A stretch of DNA of 64,000 bases from Pseudotabrizicola sediminis (GCF_004745575.1 NZ_RPEM01000001.1:186001-250000), one strand, 5' to 3'; positions 51,685 through 60,485 are shown, counted from the first letter of the stretch. The notes: a model not told the origin generated them from the letters alone. Made by a program: numbers and translations.

Positions 51685-53103
51685 ATGCGTCTTTGCGCAC
51701 TTTCAACCACCGCTTTGGCCACGACCGCACTGGTCTTGCTGGCCCTGCCGCAGGCGGGCTTTGCTGCGCCCTGCAGCTTTGGCGTCGATCCGCTTGCGCC
51801 CACGGTCACCTGCGGCGCACCGGCCAGCAATCCGGTCAGCTCGGCCCAGAATGATCTGTCGATTGTCGTCACCAGCACCGGCAGCGTCACCAGCACCAAC
51901 CGCAGCACCCCGCCCTTTGCCATCAGCGGCACCGATGTCAGCATCGTCAACGAAGGCACCATTGCAAACAGCGACACCCATGGCGGTACCAATGCCATTC
52001 AGGCCACCGGCAACCGGCTGACCGTCGAGAATTCCGGCACGATCTCCAGCGGTGACCGTGCCATCCACGCGCTGGAGGGATTCGTGGGAGGTCTGGTGGT
52101 GAACAACCTTGAAGGTGGCATGATCGAGTCCCGACGTCAGGCGATCCGGACCGATGGAAGCTTCCCCGGCTCCGTCGTCACCAACCATGGCACCATCTCT
52201 TCGCTGGAAGGCCGCGCGCTGCAGCTGCGCGGTCAGGGCACCACCGTGACCAATTACGGCACGATGATCGGCGGCGAAGAGGTGATCGAGGCGCGGGACG
52301 ATTTCAGCCTGATCAACCACGGCACCATCAAAATCCGTGACGGCGTCGAAGATCAGGATGGCGTGCAATTCGCCTCTGGCACCGTGGTCAACTACGGCCT
52401 CATTCAGGGCAGCGACGACGGCATCGACATCGACGAAGGCATGATCACCAACCATGCGACCGGCCGGATCATCGCCACCGGGACCGGTGGCAATGGCATC
52501 GACATCGACCCGGTGTTTGACAACAGCCGCGAAGCGGTCCGCCCATCCGGCAAGGTCACCATCGTCAACGCAGGCTATATCAAAGGCCCATCAGCCATCG
52601 GCGCTGACCCCAAAGCGACCAACAGTGTCGAGATCCACAACAGCGGCACGCTGGTCGGACGTGACCGCACTGCCATCGCCTTGGCTCCGATGCAGGGGGA
52701 CAGTCTGGTATCCCTGACCGGTGGCAGCCAGGTGTTCGGCAACATCCTCTTTGGGGCTGGCAATGATGTGCTGGAAATCAAGGCGCTAGGTGCTGGCTTC
52801 CTGTTCGACGGGCGGGCCGATGGCGGCGCAGGGCAGAACACCCTGCGCCTGTCCGACTATCTGCTGAGCGACATTGCCAGCTTTTCACTCATCGACGGTG
52901 TCGTGCAGTTTGCGCTGACCACCGTGGCGGGCAAGGCAATGGGCTCGTTCATCAACTTTGACACCTGGTTGCTGGGGGATGGCACCCGCTATACCGCCCG
53001 CGATCTGGCGGATCAGTTCGCGCCTGTGCCACTGCCCGCCGGTTTGCCGCTTCTGCTCGGAGCGCTGGGCGGGCTGGCCCTGCTGCGCCGCCGCAAGGGC
53101 TGA
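51685..53103 (+). CDS. Secreted beta-helix repeat protein with VPLPA-CTERM sorting signal
   Basis: This 472-residue exported protein has a signal peptide (ALATTALVLLALPQAGFA, cleavage before APCSF). The body is built of imperfect repeats around VENSGTI, VTNHGTI, VTNYGTM, LINHGTI and VVNYGLI, characteristic of right-handed beta-helix surface proteins. It lacks a C-terminal autotransporter barrel. Instead it ends VPLPAGLPLLLGALGGLALLRRRKG: the VPLPA motif, a hydrophobic helix and an Arg/Lys cluster, the substrate tail of the exosortase XrtD-type system. The start at 51685 is chosen for AAGGAG upstream and the signal peptide. It is likely surface-anchored or processed after export. Confidence 0.78.
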   Translation: MRLCALSTTALATTALVLLALPQAGFAAPCSFGVDPLAPTVTCGAPASNPVSSAQNDLSIVVTSTGSVTSTNRSTPPFAISGTDVSIVNEGTIANSDTHGGTNAIQATGNRLTVENSGTISSGDRAIHALEGFVGGLVVNNLEGGMIESRRQAIRTDGSFPGSVVTNHGTISSLEGRALQLRGQGTTVTNYGTMIGGEEVIEARDDFSLINHGTIKIRDGVEDQDGVQFASGTVVNYGLIQGSDDGIDIDEGMITNHATGRIIATGTGGNGIDIDPVFDNSREAVRPSGKVTIVNAGYIKGPSAIGADPKATNSVEIHNSGTLVGRDRTAIALAPMQGDSLVSLTGGSQVFGNILFGAGNDVLEIKALGAGFLFDGRADGGAGQNTLRLSDYLLSDIASFSLIDGVVQFALTTVAGKAMGSFINFDTWLLGDGTRYTARDLADQFAPVPLPAGLPLLLGALGGLALLRRRKG

Positions 53104-53165
53104 CAGTGCGCGCGCCCCATCCCGATTGTACCGGGGTGCGGCCCGTTGCCCAACACCGCAGCATC

Positions 53166-53196
53166 GTTAGCGCAAACATCAATGGTTTGCGCTAAC
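53166..53196. promoter_or_regulatory. Double LacI-type operator (CceR-like) upstream of gap1
   Basis: GTTAGCGCAAAC (53166-53177) and GTTTGCGCTAAC (53185-53196) are perfect inverted copies, each nearly palindromic, around a 7-base loop. It lies 84 bases before the gap1 ATG. The same 12-mer recurs at 59188 and a variant at 54501. Confidence 0.7.
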
Positions 53197-53280
53197 ATCA
53201 TGATAGTAATGTATTTTTGATCTTTGCACGCAGCCCTGCGCCTTGTATCCCTGCTCGCACCATTCAGGCAGGAGAGCGCC

Positions 53281-54282
53281 ATGACCATCACCGTCGCCAT
53301 CAATGGCTTTGGCCGCATCGGGCGCTGTACTTTGGCACATATCGCGGAATCGAACCGCAATGATGTGCAGGTGGTGGCGTTAAACGCCACCGGGCCGATT
53401 GAAACCAACGCCCATCTGCTGAAATACGACTCTGTGCATGGCCGCTTTCCCGGTGTGATCAAGGTCAGCGGCAATACGCTGGATCTGGGCCGTGGGCCAA
53501 TCCGGGTGCAAAGCACCTATGAGCCTGCGGAACTGGACTGGGACGGTGTGGATGTGGTGCTGGAATGCACCGGCAAATTCAATGACCGTGACCGCGCCGC
53601 CGTGCACCTGACACGCGGGGCCAAGCGGGTGCTGGTCAGCGCGCCAGCCAAGCGTGCCGATATGACTGTGGTGTATGGCGTCAATCACCGGGCGCTGACG
53701 CCCGATCATCACGTGGTGTCGAACGGGTCGTGTACCACCAACTGCCTGGCGCCACTGGCCAAGGTGCTCAATGACGCCATCGGCATCGAATCCGGCATCA
53801 TGACCACGATCCACAGCTATACCGGCGACCAGCCCACGCTGGACCGCCGCCACGCCGACCTTTACCGCGCCCGCGCCGCCAGCATGGCGATGATCCCCAC
53901 CACCACCGGCGCTGCCAAGGCGCTGGGCGAGGTGTTGCCGGAACTGGCGGGCAAGCTGGACGGCACCAGCCTGCGGGTGCCCACCCCCAATGTCAGTGCG
54001 GTCGATCTGACCTTCATCGCCGCGAAATCGGTGACGGTGGATGAGGTGAACGCCATCGTGCGCGAGGCTTGCGCAGGCTATATGGGGATGGTCATGGCCT
54101 ATGATCCGGAACCCAAGGTGTCTATCGACTTCAATCACACGCCGCAGTCGTCTATCTTTGCCCCGGATCAGACCCGTGTGGTGGGCCGTTCGGTGCGGGT
54201 GCTGGCGTGGTATGACAATGAATGGGGCTTTTCCTGCCGCATGGCCGATGTGGCCGGGGTGATGGGGCGGCTGCTTCACTAA
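53281..54282 (+). CDS. gap1: Glyceraldehyde-3-phosphate dehydrogenase, GapB-like coenzyme site
   Basis: This 333-residue GAPDH has the Rossmann start [11 protein letters not shown], catalytic Cys151 in SNGSCTTNCL and the WYDNEWGFS terminus. The end of the second beta strand reads VALNAT, so Ala36 replaces the Asp36 found in the paralogue gap2 and in NAD-specific glycolytic enzymes. As in Bacillus GapB, this points to NADP acceptance and a gluconeogenic or Calvin-type role (inference). A double CceR-like operator precedes it. A 47-residue membrane protein frame and gap2 follow. Confidence 0.9.
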   Translation: MTITVAINGFGRIGRCTLAHIAESNRNDVQVVALNATGPIETNAHLLKYDSVHGRFPGVIKVSGNTLDLGRGPIRVQSTYEPAELDWDGVDVVLECTGKFNDRDRAAVHLTRGAKRVLVSAPAKRADMTVVYGVNHRALTPDHHVVSNGSCTTNCLAPLAKVLNDAIGIESGIMTTIHSYTGDQPTLDRRHADLYRARAASMAMIPTTTGAAKALGEVLPELAGKLDGTSLRVPTPNVSAVDLTFIAAKSVTVDEVNAIVREACAGYMGMVMAYDPEPKVSIDFNHTPQSSIFAPDQTRVVGRSVRVLAWYDNEWGFSCRMADVAGVMGRLLH

Positions 54283-54314
54283 CCGGGGCCACGCGCGCCC
54301 TGACTGGGGACGAC

Positions 54315-54458
54315 GTGACCGACCGGATTGCCCTGAGCCTTGGCCTGATCATCGTGGCGGCGACTGTCGCCGACATTGCGTGGAACGATGGAAGCGCGAT
54401 CCTGTTTCTATCCATGAAATTCGCAGATATGGTGGAATGGTTGGCATTCTGGCGCTGA
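54315..54458 (+). CDS. Small hypothetical membrane protein (47 aa) between the gap genes
   Basis: A 47-codon frame starting at GTG (GGGGA upstream) encodes TDRIALSLGLIIVAATVADI followed by a second, more polar segment FLSMKFADMVEWLAFW. The first half has a good transmembrane helix and the sequence looks protein-like. It starts 32 bases after gap1 and ends 89 bases before gap2. I recall similar small proteins near GAPDH in this family but cannot confirm. No function is proposed. Confidence 0.5.
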   Translation: MTDRIALSLGLIIVAATVADIAWNDGSAILFLSMKFADMVEWLAFWR

Positions 54459-54500
54459 CCGCCCCAGTCTGCCGTTGATTTTTGCCGCTGACTCGTGATG

Positions 54501-54510
54501 TTAGCGCTAA
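54501..54510. promoter_or_regulatory. CceR-like operator upstream of gap2
   Basis: TTAGCGCTAA is a perfect 10-bp palindrome (within GTTAGCGCTAAAC), 37 bases before the gap2 ATG, in the position of a repressor site near the transcription start. Confidence 0.6.
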
Positions 54511-54547
54511 ACGTGACACGCGAGTCGCTTTTCAGGAGAAGATTGCC

Positions 54548-55549
54548 ATGACGGTCAAGGTTGCCATCAACGGGTTCGGGCGCATCGGGCGCAATATACT
54601 GCGTGCCATTATCGAATCGGGCCGCACGGATATAGAGGTCATCGCGATCAACGATCTGGGCCCGGTTGAAACCAACGCGCATCTGCTGCGCTTTGATTCG
54701 GTCCATGGCCGCTTTCCCGGCACCGTGACCACCGGCGACGACTGGATCGACGCTGGCCGTGGCAAGATGCGCGTCACCGCCCTGCGCAACCCGGCCGACC
54801 TGCCATGGTCGGATGTGGATGTGGTGATGGAATGCACCGGCATCTTCACCAGCAAGGAAAAATGCCAGGCGCATCTGGAAAACGGCGCAAAACGCGTGCT
54901 GATCTCGGCCCCCGGTGACGGCGCGGACAAGACCATCGTCTACGGTGTGAACCACGACACGCTGACATCCGATGACCTGATCGTTTCCAACGCATCGTGC
55001 ACCACCAACTGCCTGTCGCCGGTGGCTTATGTGCTGCATCAGGTGATCGGCATCGAAAAAGGCATGATGACCACGATCCACAGCTATACCGGCGATCAGC
55101 CGACGCTGGACACGATGCACAAGGATCTGTACCGGGGCCGCGCCGCCGCGCTGTCGATGATCCCCACCAGCACCGGGGCCGCCAAGGCCGTGGGTCTGGT
55201 GCTGCCAGAGTTGAAAGGCCGGATGGACGGCTTTGCCATCCGCGTGCCGACGCCGAATGTGTCGGTCGTTGACCTGAAGTTCATCGCCAAGCGCGAAACC
55301 TCGGTCGAGGAAATCAACGCGGCGATCAAATCCGCAGCGGATGGCAAACTGAAAGGCATTCTGGGCTATACCGAGTTCAAGAATGTCTCTTCCGACTTCA
55401 ACCACGATCCGCATTCGTCGGTGTTCCACATGGACCAGACCAAGGTGATGGACGGCACCTTCTGCTCGATCCTGACCTGGTATGACAATGAATGGGGCTT
55501 CTCAAACCGGATGGCCGATACGGCGGTGGCGATGGGCAAGCTGATTTAA
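54548..55549 (+). CDS. gap2: Glyceraldehyde-3-phosphate dehydrogenase, glycolytic type
   Basis: This 333-residue GAPDH is collinear with gap1. Cys151 is in [10 protein letters not shown], the Rossmann start is [11 protein letters not shown], and the coenzyme site reads AINDLG with Asp36, so NAD preference is expected. It would serve oxidation of glyceraldehyde 3-phosphate. AGGAG lies nine bases before the ATG. One CceR-like palindrome precedes the gene. It is followed by an 8-bp GC hairpin at 55570-55595. Confidence 0.95.
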   Translation: MTVKVAINGFGRIGRNILRAIIESGRTDIEVIAINDLGPVETNAHLLRFDSVHGRFPGTVTTGDDWIDAGRGKMRVTALRNPADLPWSDVDVVMECTGIFTSKEKCQAHLENGAKRVLISAPGDGADKTIVYGVNHDTLTSDDLIVSNASCTTNCLSPVAYVLHQVIGIEKGMMTTIHSYTGDQPTLDTMHKDLYRGRAAALSMIPTSTGAAKAVGLVLPELKGRMDGFAIRVPTPNVSVVDLKFIAKRETSVEEINAAIKSAADGKLKGILGYTEFKNVSSDFNHDPHSSVFHMDQTKVMDGTFCSILTWYDNEWGFSNRMADTAVAMGKLI

Positions 55550-55569
55550 CAGACCGCGTTCTGACAGCA

Positions 55570-55595
55570 CCTGCGGCCAGTTGCAGTGCCGCAGG
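55570..55595 (+). terminator. Hairpin downstream of gap2
   Basis: CCTGCGGC pairs perfectly with GCCGCAGG around a 10-base loop, 20 bases after the gap2 stop. No U-tract follows directly, so it may stabilise mRNA or terminate weakly. Confidence 0.45.
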
Positions 55596-55707
55596 CGCAC
55601 GCCCGCCATACCGGTTGAGCGAATCAGACGTCCGGGCTAGATTTTTATTGTTCGATTTTTTTTGAGTGTCCGGCACGCCGGGATTTTATTAGTGGAGACC
55701 ACGAACA

Positions 55708-56373
55708 ATGCGACATATCCTTGCCTTTACGCTTGCCGCCAGCCTTGCCCCGATGGCGCAGGCAGCACCCGTGATCCTTGATTTTGCCGGCAACATCTGT
55801 GGCGCGGGCGGTGACCAGGCCTGCGCGCCCGGGGCGATCATCGGGCAGACGTACGGCGATATCGCCGGACAGCTTGATGTTGTCTATGATGCCAGCCGCA
55901 GCGCCGCCGGGACGTCGAACCTGTACTATTGGGACGCGGGGTATGAGACGCTGGCCAATGTCGCCTATGGTGATTTTGGTGCGGGCGGCCTGTCGATCCT
56001 GTTCCAGCCGCTTGCGGGTTTCATGGTCACGGTCTTCGGCTTTGACATCGCGCCCTATGCCTCCCGCGTGACGGATACACTTGTTCAGGTCATCGATACG
56101 GCCACCAACAGCCTGCTGGTCAACCAGGGCTTTACGCCGCTTCCAAGCGGGGAAGTCACCCAGTTCAGCGGATCTTGGACTTCCGCCTCGGGGATCCAGA
56201 TCAATCTTGGCCCCGACGCCTGGGATGTGGGCATTTCCAACATCAGCTATTCTGTAGCCCCCGTCGGCCCGGACACGCCTTCTCCGGTGCCGCTGCCGGC
56301 AGCGGGCTGGCTGATGCTGGCCGGTCTGGGCGGGCTGGGCGCGATTGCGCGCCGCCGCCGCACCGCAGCCTGA
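55708..56373 (+). CDS. Secreted VPLPA-CTERM protein (221 aa)
   Basis: The signal peptide MRHILAFTLAASLAPMAQAA is followed by a beta-rich ectodomain (VILDFAGNICGAGG with two Cys, DYVYDAS-like and GFDIAPYASRVTDTLVQVIDT). The C-terminus SPVPLPAAGWLMLAGLGGLGAIARRRRTAA has the VPLPA motif, hydrophobic helix and Arg cluster of exosortase substrates. It is an exported surface protein of unknown binding function. It has its own upstream region with T-rich stretches and ends before a strong terminator. Confidence 0.75.
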   Translation: MRHILAFTLAASLAPMAQAAPVILDFAGNICGAGGDQACAPGAIIGQTYGDIAGQLDVVYDASRSAAGTSNLYYWDAGYETLANVAYGDFGAGGLSILFQPLAGFMVTVFGFDIAPYASRVTDTLVQVIDTATNSLLVNQGFTPLPSGEVTQFSGSWTSASGIQINLGPDAWDVGISNISYSVAPVGPDTPSPVPLPAAGWLMLAGLGGLGAIARRRRTAA

Positions 56374-56519
56374 GGCGCATCGGAGCCTTCTGACCAACCG
56401 GCGTTGGTCTCTTGGGTCAACGTCTGTGTGAAAATCAGGCGCCAAGGCAGCCAGCAAGAACGGGTGCCCTGAACCAGATAAGCAGCTTGTTGAATATGCT
56501 CCATCGCGCGCATATTTCG

Positions 56520-56555
56520 GGCCGGTCACCATTCGTGACCGGCCTTTCCTTTTTC
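56520..56555 (+). terminator. Intrinsic terminator upstream of the antiporter gene
   Basis: Perfect 10-bp stem GGCCGGTCAC / GTGACCGGCC with a 5-base loop, followed by TTTCCTTTTTC, 147 bases after the VPLPA-CTERM gene stop. Confidence 0.8.
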
Positions 56556-56584
56556 TCGGGCGACCAAGAGGTTATCACTGCGGC

Positions 56585-59146
56585 ATGGATCTGATTGTTT
56601 TCCTCGCCATCCTGTCTGGCCTGTTTCTGGCCATCGCCCTGTCCGAGCCGCTGGCGGCCCGGCTGCGGCTGCCGGTTACCGTGATTCTGGCGGCGGTGGG
56701 CAGTGCCATCGGGGCGGCGGCGGCGTGGTTTTTCCGCACTGACATCACCGATGCGCTGAACCCGCTGGCGCTGGCGATCCTGAACCTGCCGATCTCGTCC
56801 GATCTGTTCATCTACATCTTTCTGCCGGTGCTGATCTTTCAGGTCTCGCTGACGCTGAACCTGCGGCGGTTGCTGGATGACTGGGTGCCGGTGCTGGTGC
56901 TGGCGGTGGTGGCAGTTGTGGTGGCCACCTTTGTGATCGGCATGGCGCTGAAACCCTTTACCTCGCTGCCGCTGATTGCCTGCCTGCTGATCGGGGCGAT
57001 TGTGTCGACGACCGACCCTTCGGCAGTGGTCAGCATCTTCCGCGCAACCCCTGCCCCGCAACGGCTGGCCCGCATTGTCGAAGGCGAAAGCCTGCTGAAC
57101 GACGCCGCTGCAATTGCCCTGACCTCGGTGTTTCTGATGGCCGTGGCCGCCCGCGATACCGAGCCGAACATCGGCCTTGCCCTCCTGGAACTGCCCTGGC
57201 TGATCGTGGCCGGGGCTTTTGTCGGCTGGTTTGTGGGGCGGCTGGCGGTACAGGTGATGGGCTGGATGAACCCCTGGCCTCTGGCGCAGGTGTCGATCAG
57301 CTTTGTCACGCCCTTTGTCACCTTCCTGTTCACCGATCAGGTCATAGGGGCCTCGGGCGTTGTGGCGGTAGTGGTGGCGGGGATGACGGTGAACTTTTCC
57401 GCCCCCGGCCGCATTTCGCCCCCCGCGCTGGAGCAGTTGCGCGATGCCTGGGCGCTGATCGCCTATTGGGCGGGTGGGCTGATCTTTGTGCTGGCGGCCC
57501 TTCTGGTGCCACGCGTGCTGGAAAGTCTGCGCCCGACCGACCTTGGGCTGATCCTTGTCACCGTGATCGCGGCCTTTGTGGCCCGCGCCATCGTGCTGTA
57601 TGGCATCTTGCCGCTTTTGACCTCTGCCGGGCTGTCGCCGCAAGTGGACCCGCCCTACCGTATCGCCATTCTGTGGGGCGGCTTGCGCGGGGCTGTCACG
57701 CTGGCACTCGCGCTGGCGGTTACCGAAAACCCGGGCATCTTTGTCGAAACCAAACGGCAGGTCGGCATCATTGCCACCGGGTTCGTGCTGTTCACTCTGC
57801 TGGTGCAGGGCACCACGCTGCGCTGGGTGATCGCGAAACTGGGGTTGGACCGGCTGTCACCGCTGGACCGCGCGCTGTCGGATCAGGTGGTCGCGGTGTC
57901 CTTGCAGGAGGTTCGCGAAACCGTGGCGGAAACCGCGCGCGAAATGGATCTGACGCCCGCCATCATCCGCGAAGAGGCGGTGCGCTTTGGCGAGCGGCTG
58001 AACACGGCGGTCGAACGCGCGGATGAGGCGCGCAACATTCTGGAAAAAGACCGGGTGACGCTGGGCCTGCTGGCGCTGGCCGGCCACGAACGCGATCTGA
58101 TTCTGGAGGCGTTTCAGGAAAACCTGATGTCGGCGCGGCTGGCCGACCGGATGCTGGCCGATGCCGACCGCCTGATCGAAGCCACGCTGACCGAAGGCCG
58201 CGCCGGCTATCGCGCGCAGTCGCGCCGCGCGCTGATTGCCACCCGCACCCTGCGCGCGGCGGAATGGCTGCACAACCGCTTCCGCATCAAGCTGCCGCTG
58301 GCCCGTCTGACCGAAGACCGGTTCGAGGCATTGGTCGCCCACCGGCAGATGCTGCGCCAGCTGACCGGCTTTATCGAAACCCGTATTCTGCGCATCCATT
58401 CGCGCCGAGTGGCGGGCCTGCTGCACGACCTGATCAAGCGTCGGATCGAAGACACCAACCGCGAGATGGAGGGGTTGCGCACCCAGTTCCCCGGCTATGC
58501 CGAAGAGCTGGAACGCCGCCTGATCCGGCGTCTGGTGATGCAGCGCGAAGAGGCGGAATATGACCAGATGACCGCCGACGGGCTGATCGGCCCGGAACTG
58601 CGGCTGTCGTTGCGTGACCAGACGGCGGGGGAACGCGATGCCCTTGCCATCCGCCCCCGGCTGGACCTGCGGCTGCAGCGCGGCGATATCGTGCGCAGCT
58701 TTCCGCTGTTTTCCGATCTGGATGCAGCATCCTTGTCGCAACTGGCCAAGCACATGAAGACGGTCTACGCCAAACCCGGCGACGTTCTGATGCGCAAGGA
58801 TGACAAGCCCGACCGTGTCTGGTTCATCGCGTCAGGCGCGGTCGAGGCGGAACAGGCCGGCAGCCGCTTCCTGCTGGGCCGGGGCGAGATGTTTGGCCAG
58901 CTGTCCCTGCTGCTGCGCCGCTCGCGCCGCGCCCGGGTGACTGCGATCAGCCACACCACCCTACTGTCGCTGGAGGAAACCCGGTTTCTGGACCTTCTGC
59001 GCCGTGCGCCGCAACTGTGCACCGCCGTGCAGACCAGCGCCGAAAAGCGCGGCGTGGCGCTGGATGTGACCCTGCTGCCGCAGGTGGGTGCGCCTGCGCC
59101 GCTCACATCGGGCTGGCTGCGCCGCAGACCCAGCCCTGCGAAATAG
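56585..59146 (+). CDS. CPA1 Na+/H+ antiporter with C-terminal cyclic-nucleotide-binding domain
   Basis: This 853-residue protein has an N-terminal NhaP-type antiporter of about 410 residues and 12-13 helices. The ion-binding signature is TTDPSAVVSIFR and EGESLLNDAAAIALT with the CPA1 Asn-Asp pair. LWGGLRGAVTLALALAV follows. A long charged helical region (about 430-710) leads to a CNBD at about 720-825, beginning FPLFSDLDAASLSQLAKHMKTVYAKPGDVLMRKDD and containing FGQLSLLLRRSRRARVTA in place of the usual phosphate-binding cassette. The layout resembles eukaryotic SOS1/sperm NHE. The absence of a strict GEI..L..RSA cassette makes cAMP binding uncertain. Confidence 0.85.
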   Translation: MDLIVFLAILSGLFLAIALSEPLAARLRLPVTVILAAVGSAIGAAAAWFFRTDITDALNPLALAILNLPISSDLFIYIFLPVLIFQVSLTLNLRRLLDDWVPVLVLAVVAVVVATFVIGMALKPFTSLPLIACLLIGAIVSTTDPSAVVSIFRATPAPQRLARIVEGESLLNDAAAIALTSVFLMAVAARDTEPNIGLALLELPWLIVAGAFVGWFVGRLAVQVMGWMNPWPLAQVSISFVTPFVTFLFTDQVIGASGVVAVVVAGMTVNFSAPGRISPPALEQLRDAWALIAYWAGGLIFVLAALLVPRVLESLRPTDLGLILVTVIAAFVARAIVLYGILPLLTSAGLSPQVDPPYRIAILWGGLRGAVTLALALAVTENPGIFVETKRQVGIIATGFVLFTLLVQGTTLRWVIAKLGLDRLSPLDRALSDQVVAVSLQEVRETVAETAREMDLTPAIIREEAVRFGERLNTAVERADEARNILEKDRVTLGLLALAGHERDLILEAFQENLMSARLADRMLADADRLIEATLTEGRAGYRAQSRRALIATRTLRAAEWLHNRFRIKLPLARLTEDRFEALVAHRQMLRQLTGFIETRILRIHSRRVAGLLHDLIKRRIEDTNREMEGLRTQFPGYAEELERRLIRRLVMQREEAEYDQMTADGLIGPELRLSLRDQTAGERDALAIRPRLDLRLQRGDIVRSFPLFSDLDAASLSQLAKHMKTVYAKPGDVLMRKDDKPDRVWFIASGAVEAEQAGSRFLLGRGEMFGQLSLLLRRSRRARVTAISHTTLLSLEETRFLDLLRRAPQLCTAVQTSAEKRGVALDVTLLPQVGAPAPLTSGWLRRRPSPAK

Positions 59147-59187
59147 CCATGCGCCCGGTGCATGGGGCGGCGGCTGTTCTGCGGGTT

Positions 59188-59199
59188 GTTAGCGCAAAC
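59188..59199. promoter_or_regulatory. CceR-like operator upstream of the DUF1127 gene
   Basis: GTTAGCGCAAAC is identical to the first arm of the gap1 double site and lies 70 bases before the ATG at 59270. Confidence 0.6.
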
Positions 59200-59269
59200 G
59201 GGCGTTACCATCTGCTCAGAGGCGCCACGGACACTCCGGTTCGCCGCCCTGATGAAAAGGAGAGACAGC

Positions 59270-59440
59270 ATGATCTCTGTCTACAACACGATCCGCACCG
59301 CCGCCGTCACCTATGCGCGGTTCCGCACCACCCGTGACCAGATCGCAAAGCTGCCGCTGGATGTGGCGCTTGATCTGGATATCTACCCCGGCGACGCCGA
59401 CCGCATTGCCCGCCGCGCCGTTTATGGTCAGGCGGCCTGA
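59270..59440 (+). CDS. DUF1127-like small protein (56 aa)
   Basis: A 56-residue protein, MISVYNTIRTAAVTYARFR, with LPLDVALDLDIYPGDADRIARRAVYG. The second half resembles a divergent DUF1127 module in which the usual arginine cluster is reduced. AAGGAGAGA precedes the ATG. The gene carries a CceR-like operator, tying it to the gap genes. Its role is unknown; a small regulatory protein responding to carbon state is a guess. Confidence 0.65.
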   Translation: MISVYNTIRTAAVTYARFRTTRDQIAKLPLDVALDLDIYPGDADRIARRAVYGQAA

Positions 59441-59456
59441 CACCCAAAGGTGCGCG

Positions 59457-59957
59457 TCAGATCCGCGTGCCGAACCGGTTGCGCAGGGCGGCATCCACCG
59501 GTGGCGTCACGAACTTTGACACATCACCCCCCAACCGCGCGATTTCCTTGACCAGTTTGGACGCAATCGCCTGCCGCCGCGCATCGGCCATCAGGAACAC
59601 CGTCTCGATGCTGGCATCCAGCGCCCGGTTCATGCCGACCATCTGAAATTCATACTCGAAATCGGCCACCGCCCGCAGCCCGCGCACGATGACCGAAGCC
59701 CCCACATCGCGGGCGCAGTCGATCAGCAGGTTTTCAAACGGATGCACGATGATCTCGCCCCCGGTGCGGGCGGTGATAGAGGCACATTCGGCCTGAACCA
59801 TCCTGACCCGGTCCTCTAGGCTGAACAGCGGGCCCTTGTCGCGGTTGATCGCCACCCCGATCACCAGACGGTCCACCAGCGCCATGGCGCGCTGAATGAT
59901 ATCGACATGACCCAGGGTGATCGGATCAAAGGTACCGGGATAGAGGCCGATGCGCAT
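59457..59957 (-). CDS. coaD: Pantetheine-phosphate adenylyltransferase
   Basis: This 166-residue nucleotidyltransferase catalyses the penultimate step of CoA synthesis. GLYPGTFDPITLGHVDII contains the TxGH-like nucleotide motif (T-LGH), VRGLRAVADFEYEFQM binds phosphopantetheine, and the family SSS-x-V segment near the C-terminus is replaced by the divergent IASKLVKEIARLGGD. Length is standard. It is convergent with the DUF1127-like gene and is followed upstream by an independent CBS gene. Confidence 0.95.
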   Translation of the reverse strand: MRIGLYPGTFDPITLGHVDIIQRAMALVDRLVIGVAINRDKGPLFSLEDRVRMVQAECASITARTGGEIIVHPFENLLIDCARDVGASVIVRGLRAVADFEYEFQMVGMNRALDASIETVFLMADARRQAIASKLVKEIARLGGDVSKFVTPPVDAALRNRFGTRI

Positions 59958-60044
59958 AGGGTCTTCTTCCGCCGTTTAAACTCGTGAAACGCAACAATAT
60001 TGGGCAGAAGATTGCAAGCGCGAAAAGGCCTGCGCGACCCGGCG

Positions 60045-60485
60045 TCAGAACCCCTTGATCATGCCTTCCAGCGCATCCTTTTCGGCCGACAGCTCCATCA
60101 GCCGCGCCTTGACCACATCGCCAATGGAAATCAGCCCCACCATCTGATCGCCCTGTTGCACCGGCATGTGGCGGAACCGGCCTGCCGTCATCCGCTCCAG
60201 CACCGAATCCGCGCTTTCCGACGCTGTGCAGCACTGCACCACCGGGGTCATGATCGTATCCACAGCCTGCGTCAGGCAGGCCGCCCCGTTCTGCGCCACC
60301 TCTTTCACGATGTCCCGCTCGGACACGATCCCAAGAATGGTCTTGCCATCATTGGTCACCACCACCGTGCCGATCTTGCGTGAGGCCAGAATTTCGGCCA
60401 CATGGCGCACATCGGCCTCTGGCGGCACCGTGGTGACATCGCTGCTGGCTTTCAGTTTCAGAATCTGCTGAACGATCATTTTCAT
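60045..60485 (-). CDS. CBS-pair domain protein
   Basis: This 146-residue protein consists of two CBS motifs: residues about 5-65 (VRHVAEILASRKIGTVVVTNDGKTILGIVSERDIV) and about 75-135 (ADSVLERMTAGRFRHMPVQQGDQMVGLISIGDVV). Stand-alone CBS pairs bind adenosine nucleotides or other ligands and are widespread in Alphaproteobacteria. No adjacent enzyme reveals the partner. It has a separate leader from coaD and lysR. Confidence 0.85.
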   Translation of the reverse strand: MKMIVQQILKLKASSDVTTVPPEADVRHVAEILASRKIGTVVVTNDGKTILGIVSERDIVKEVAQNGAACLTQAVDTIMTPVVQCCTASESADSVLERMTAGRFRHMPVQQGDQMVGLISIGDVVKARLMELSAEKDALEGMIKGF

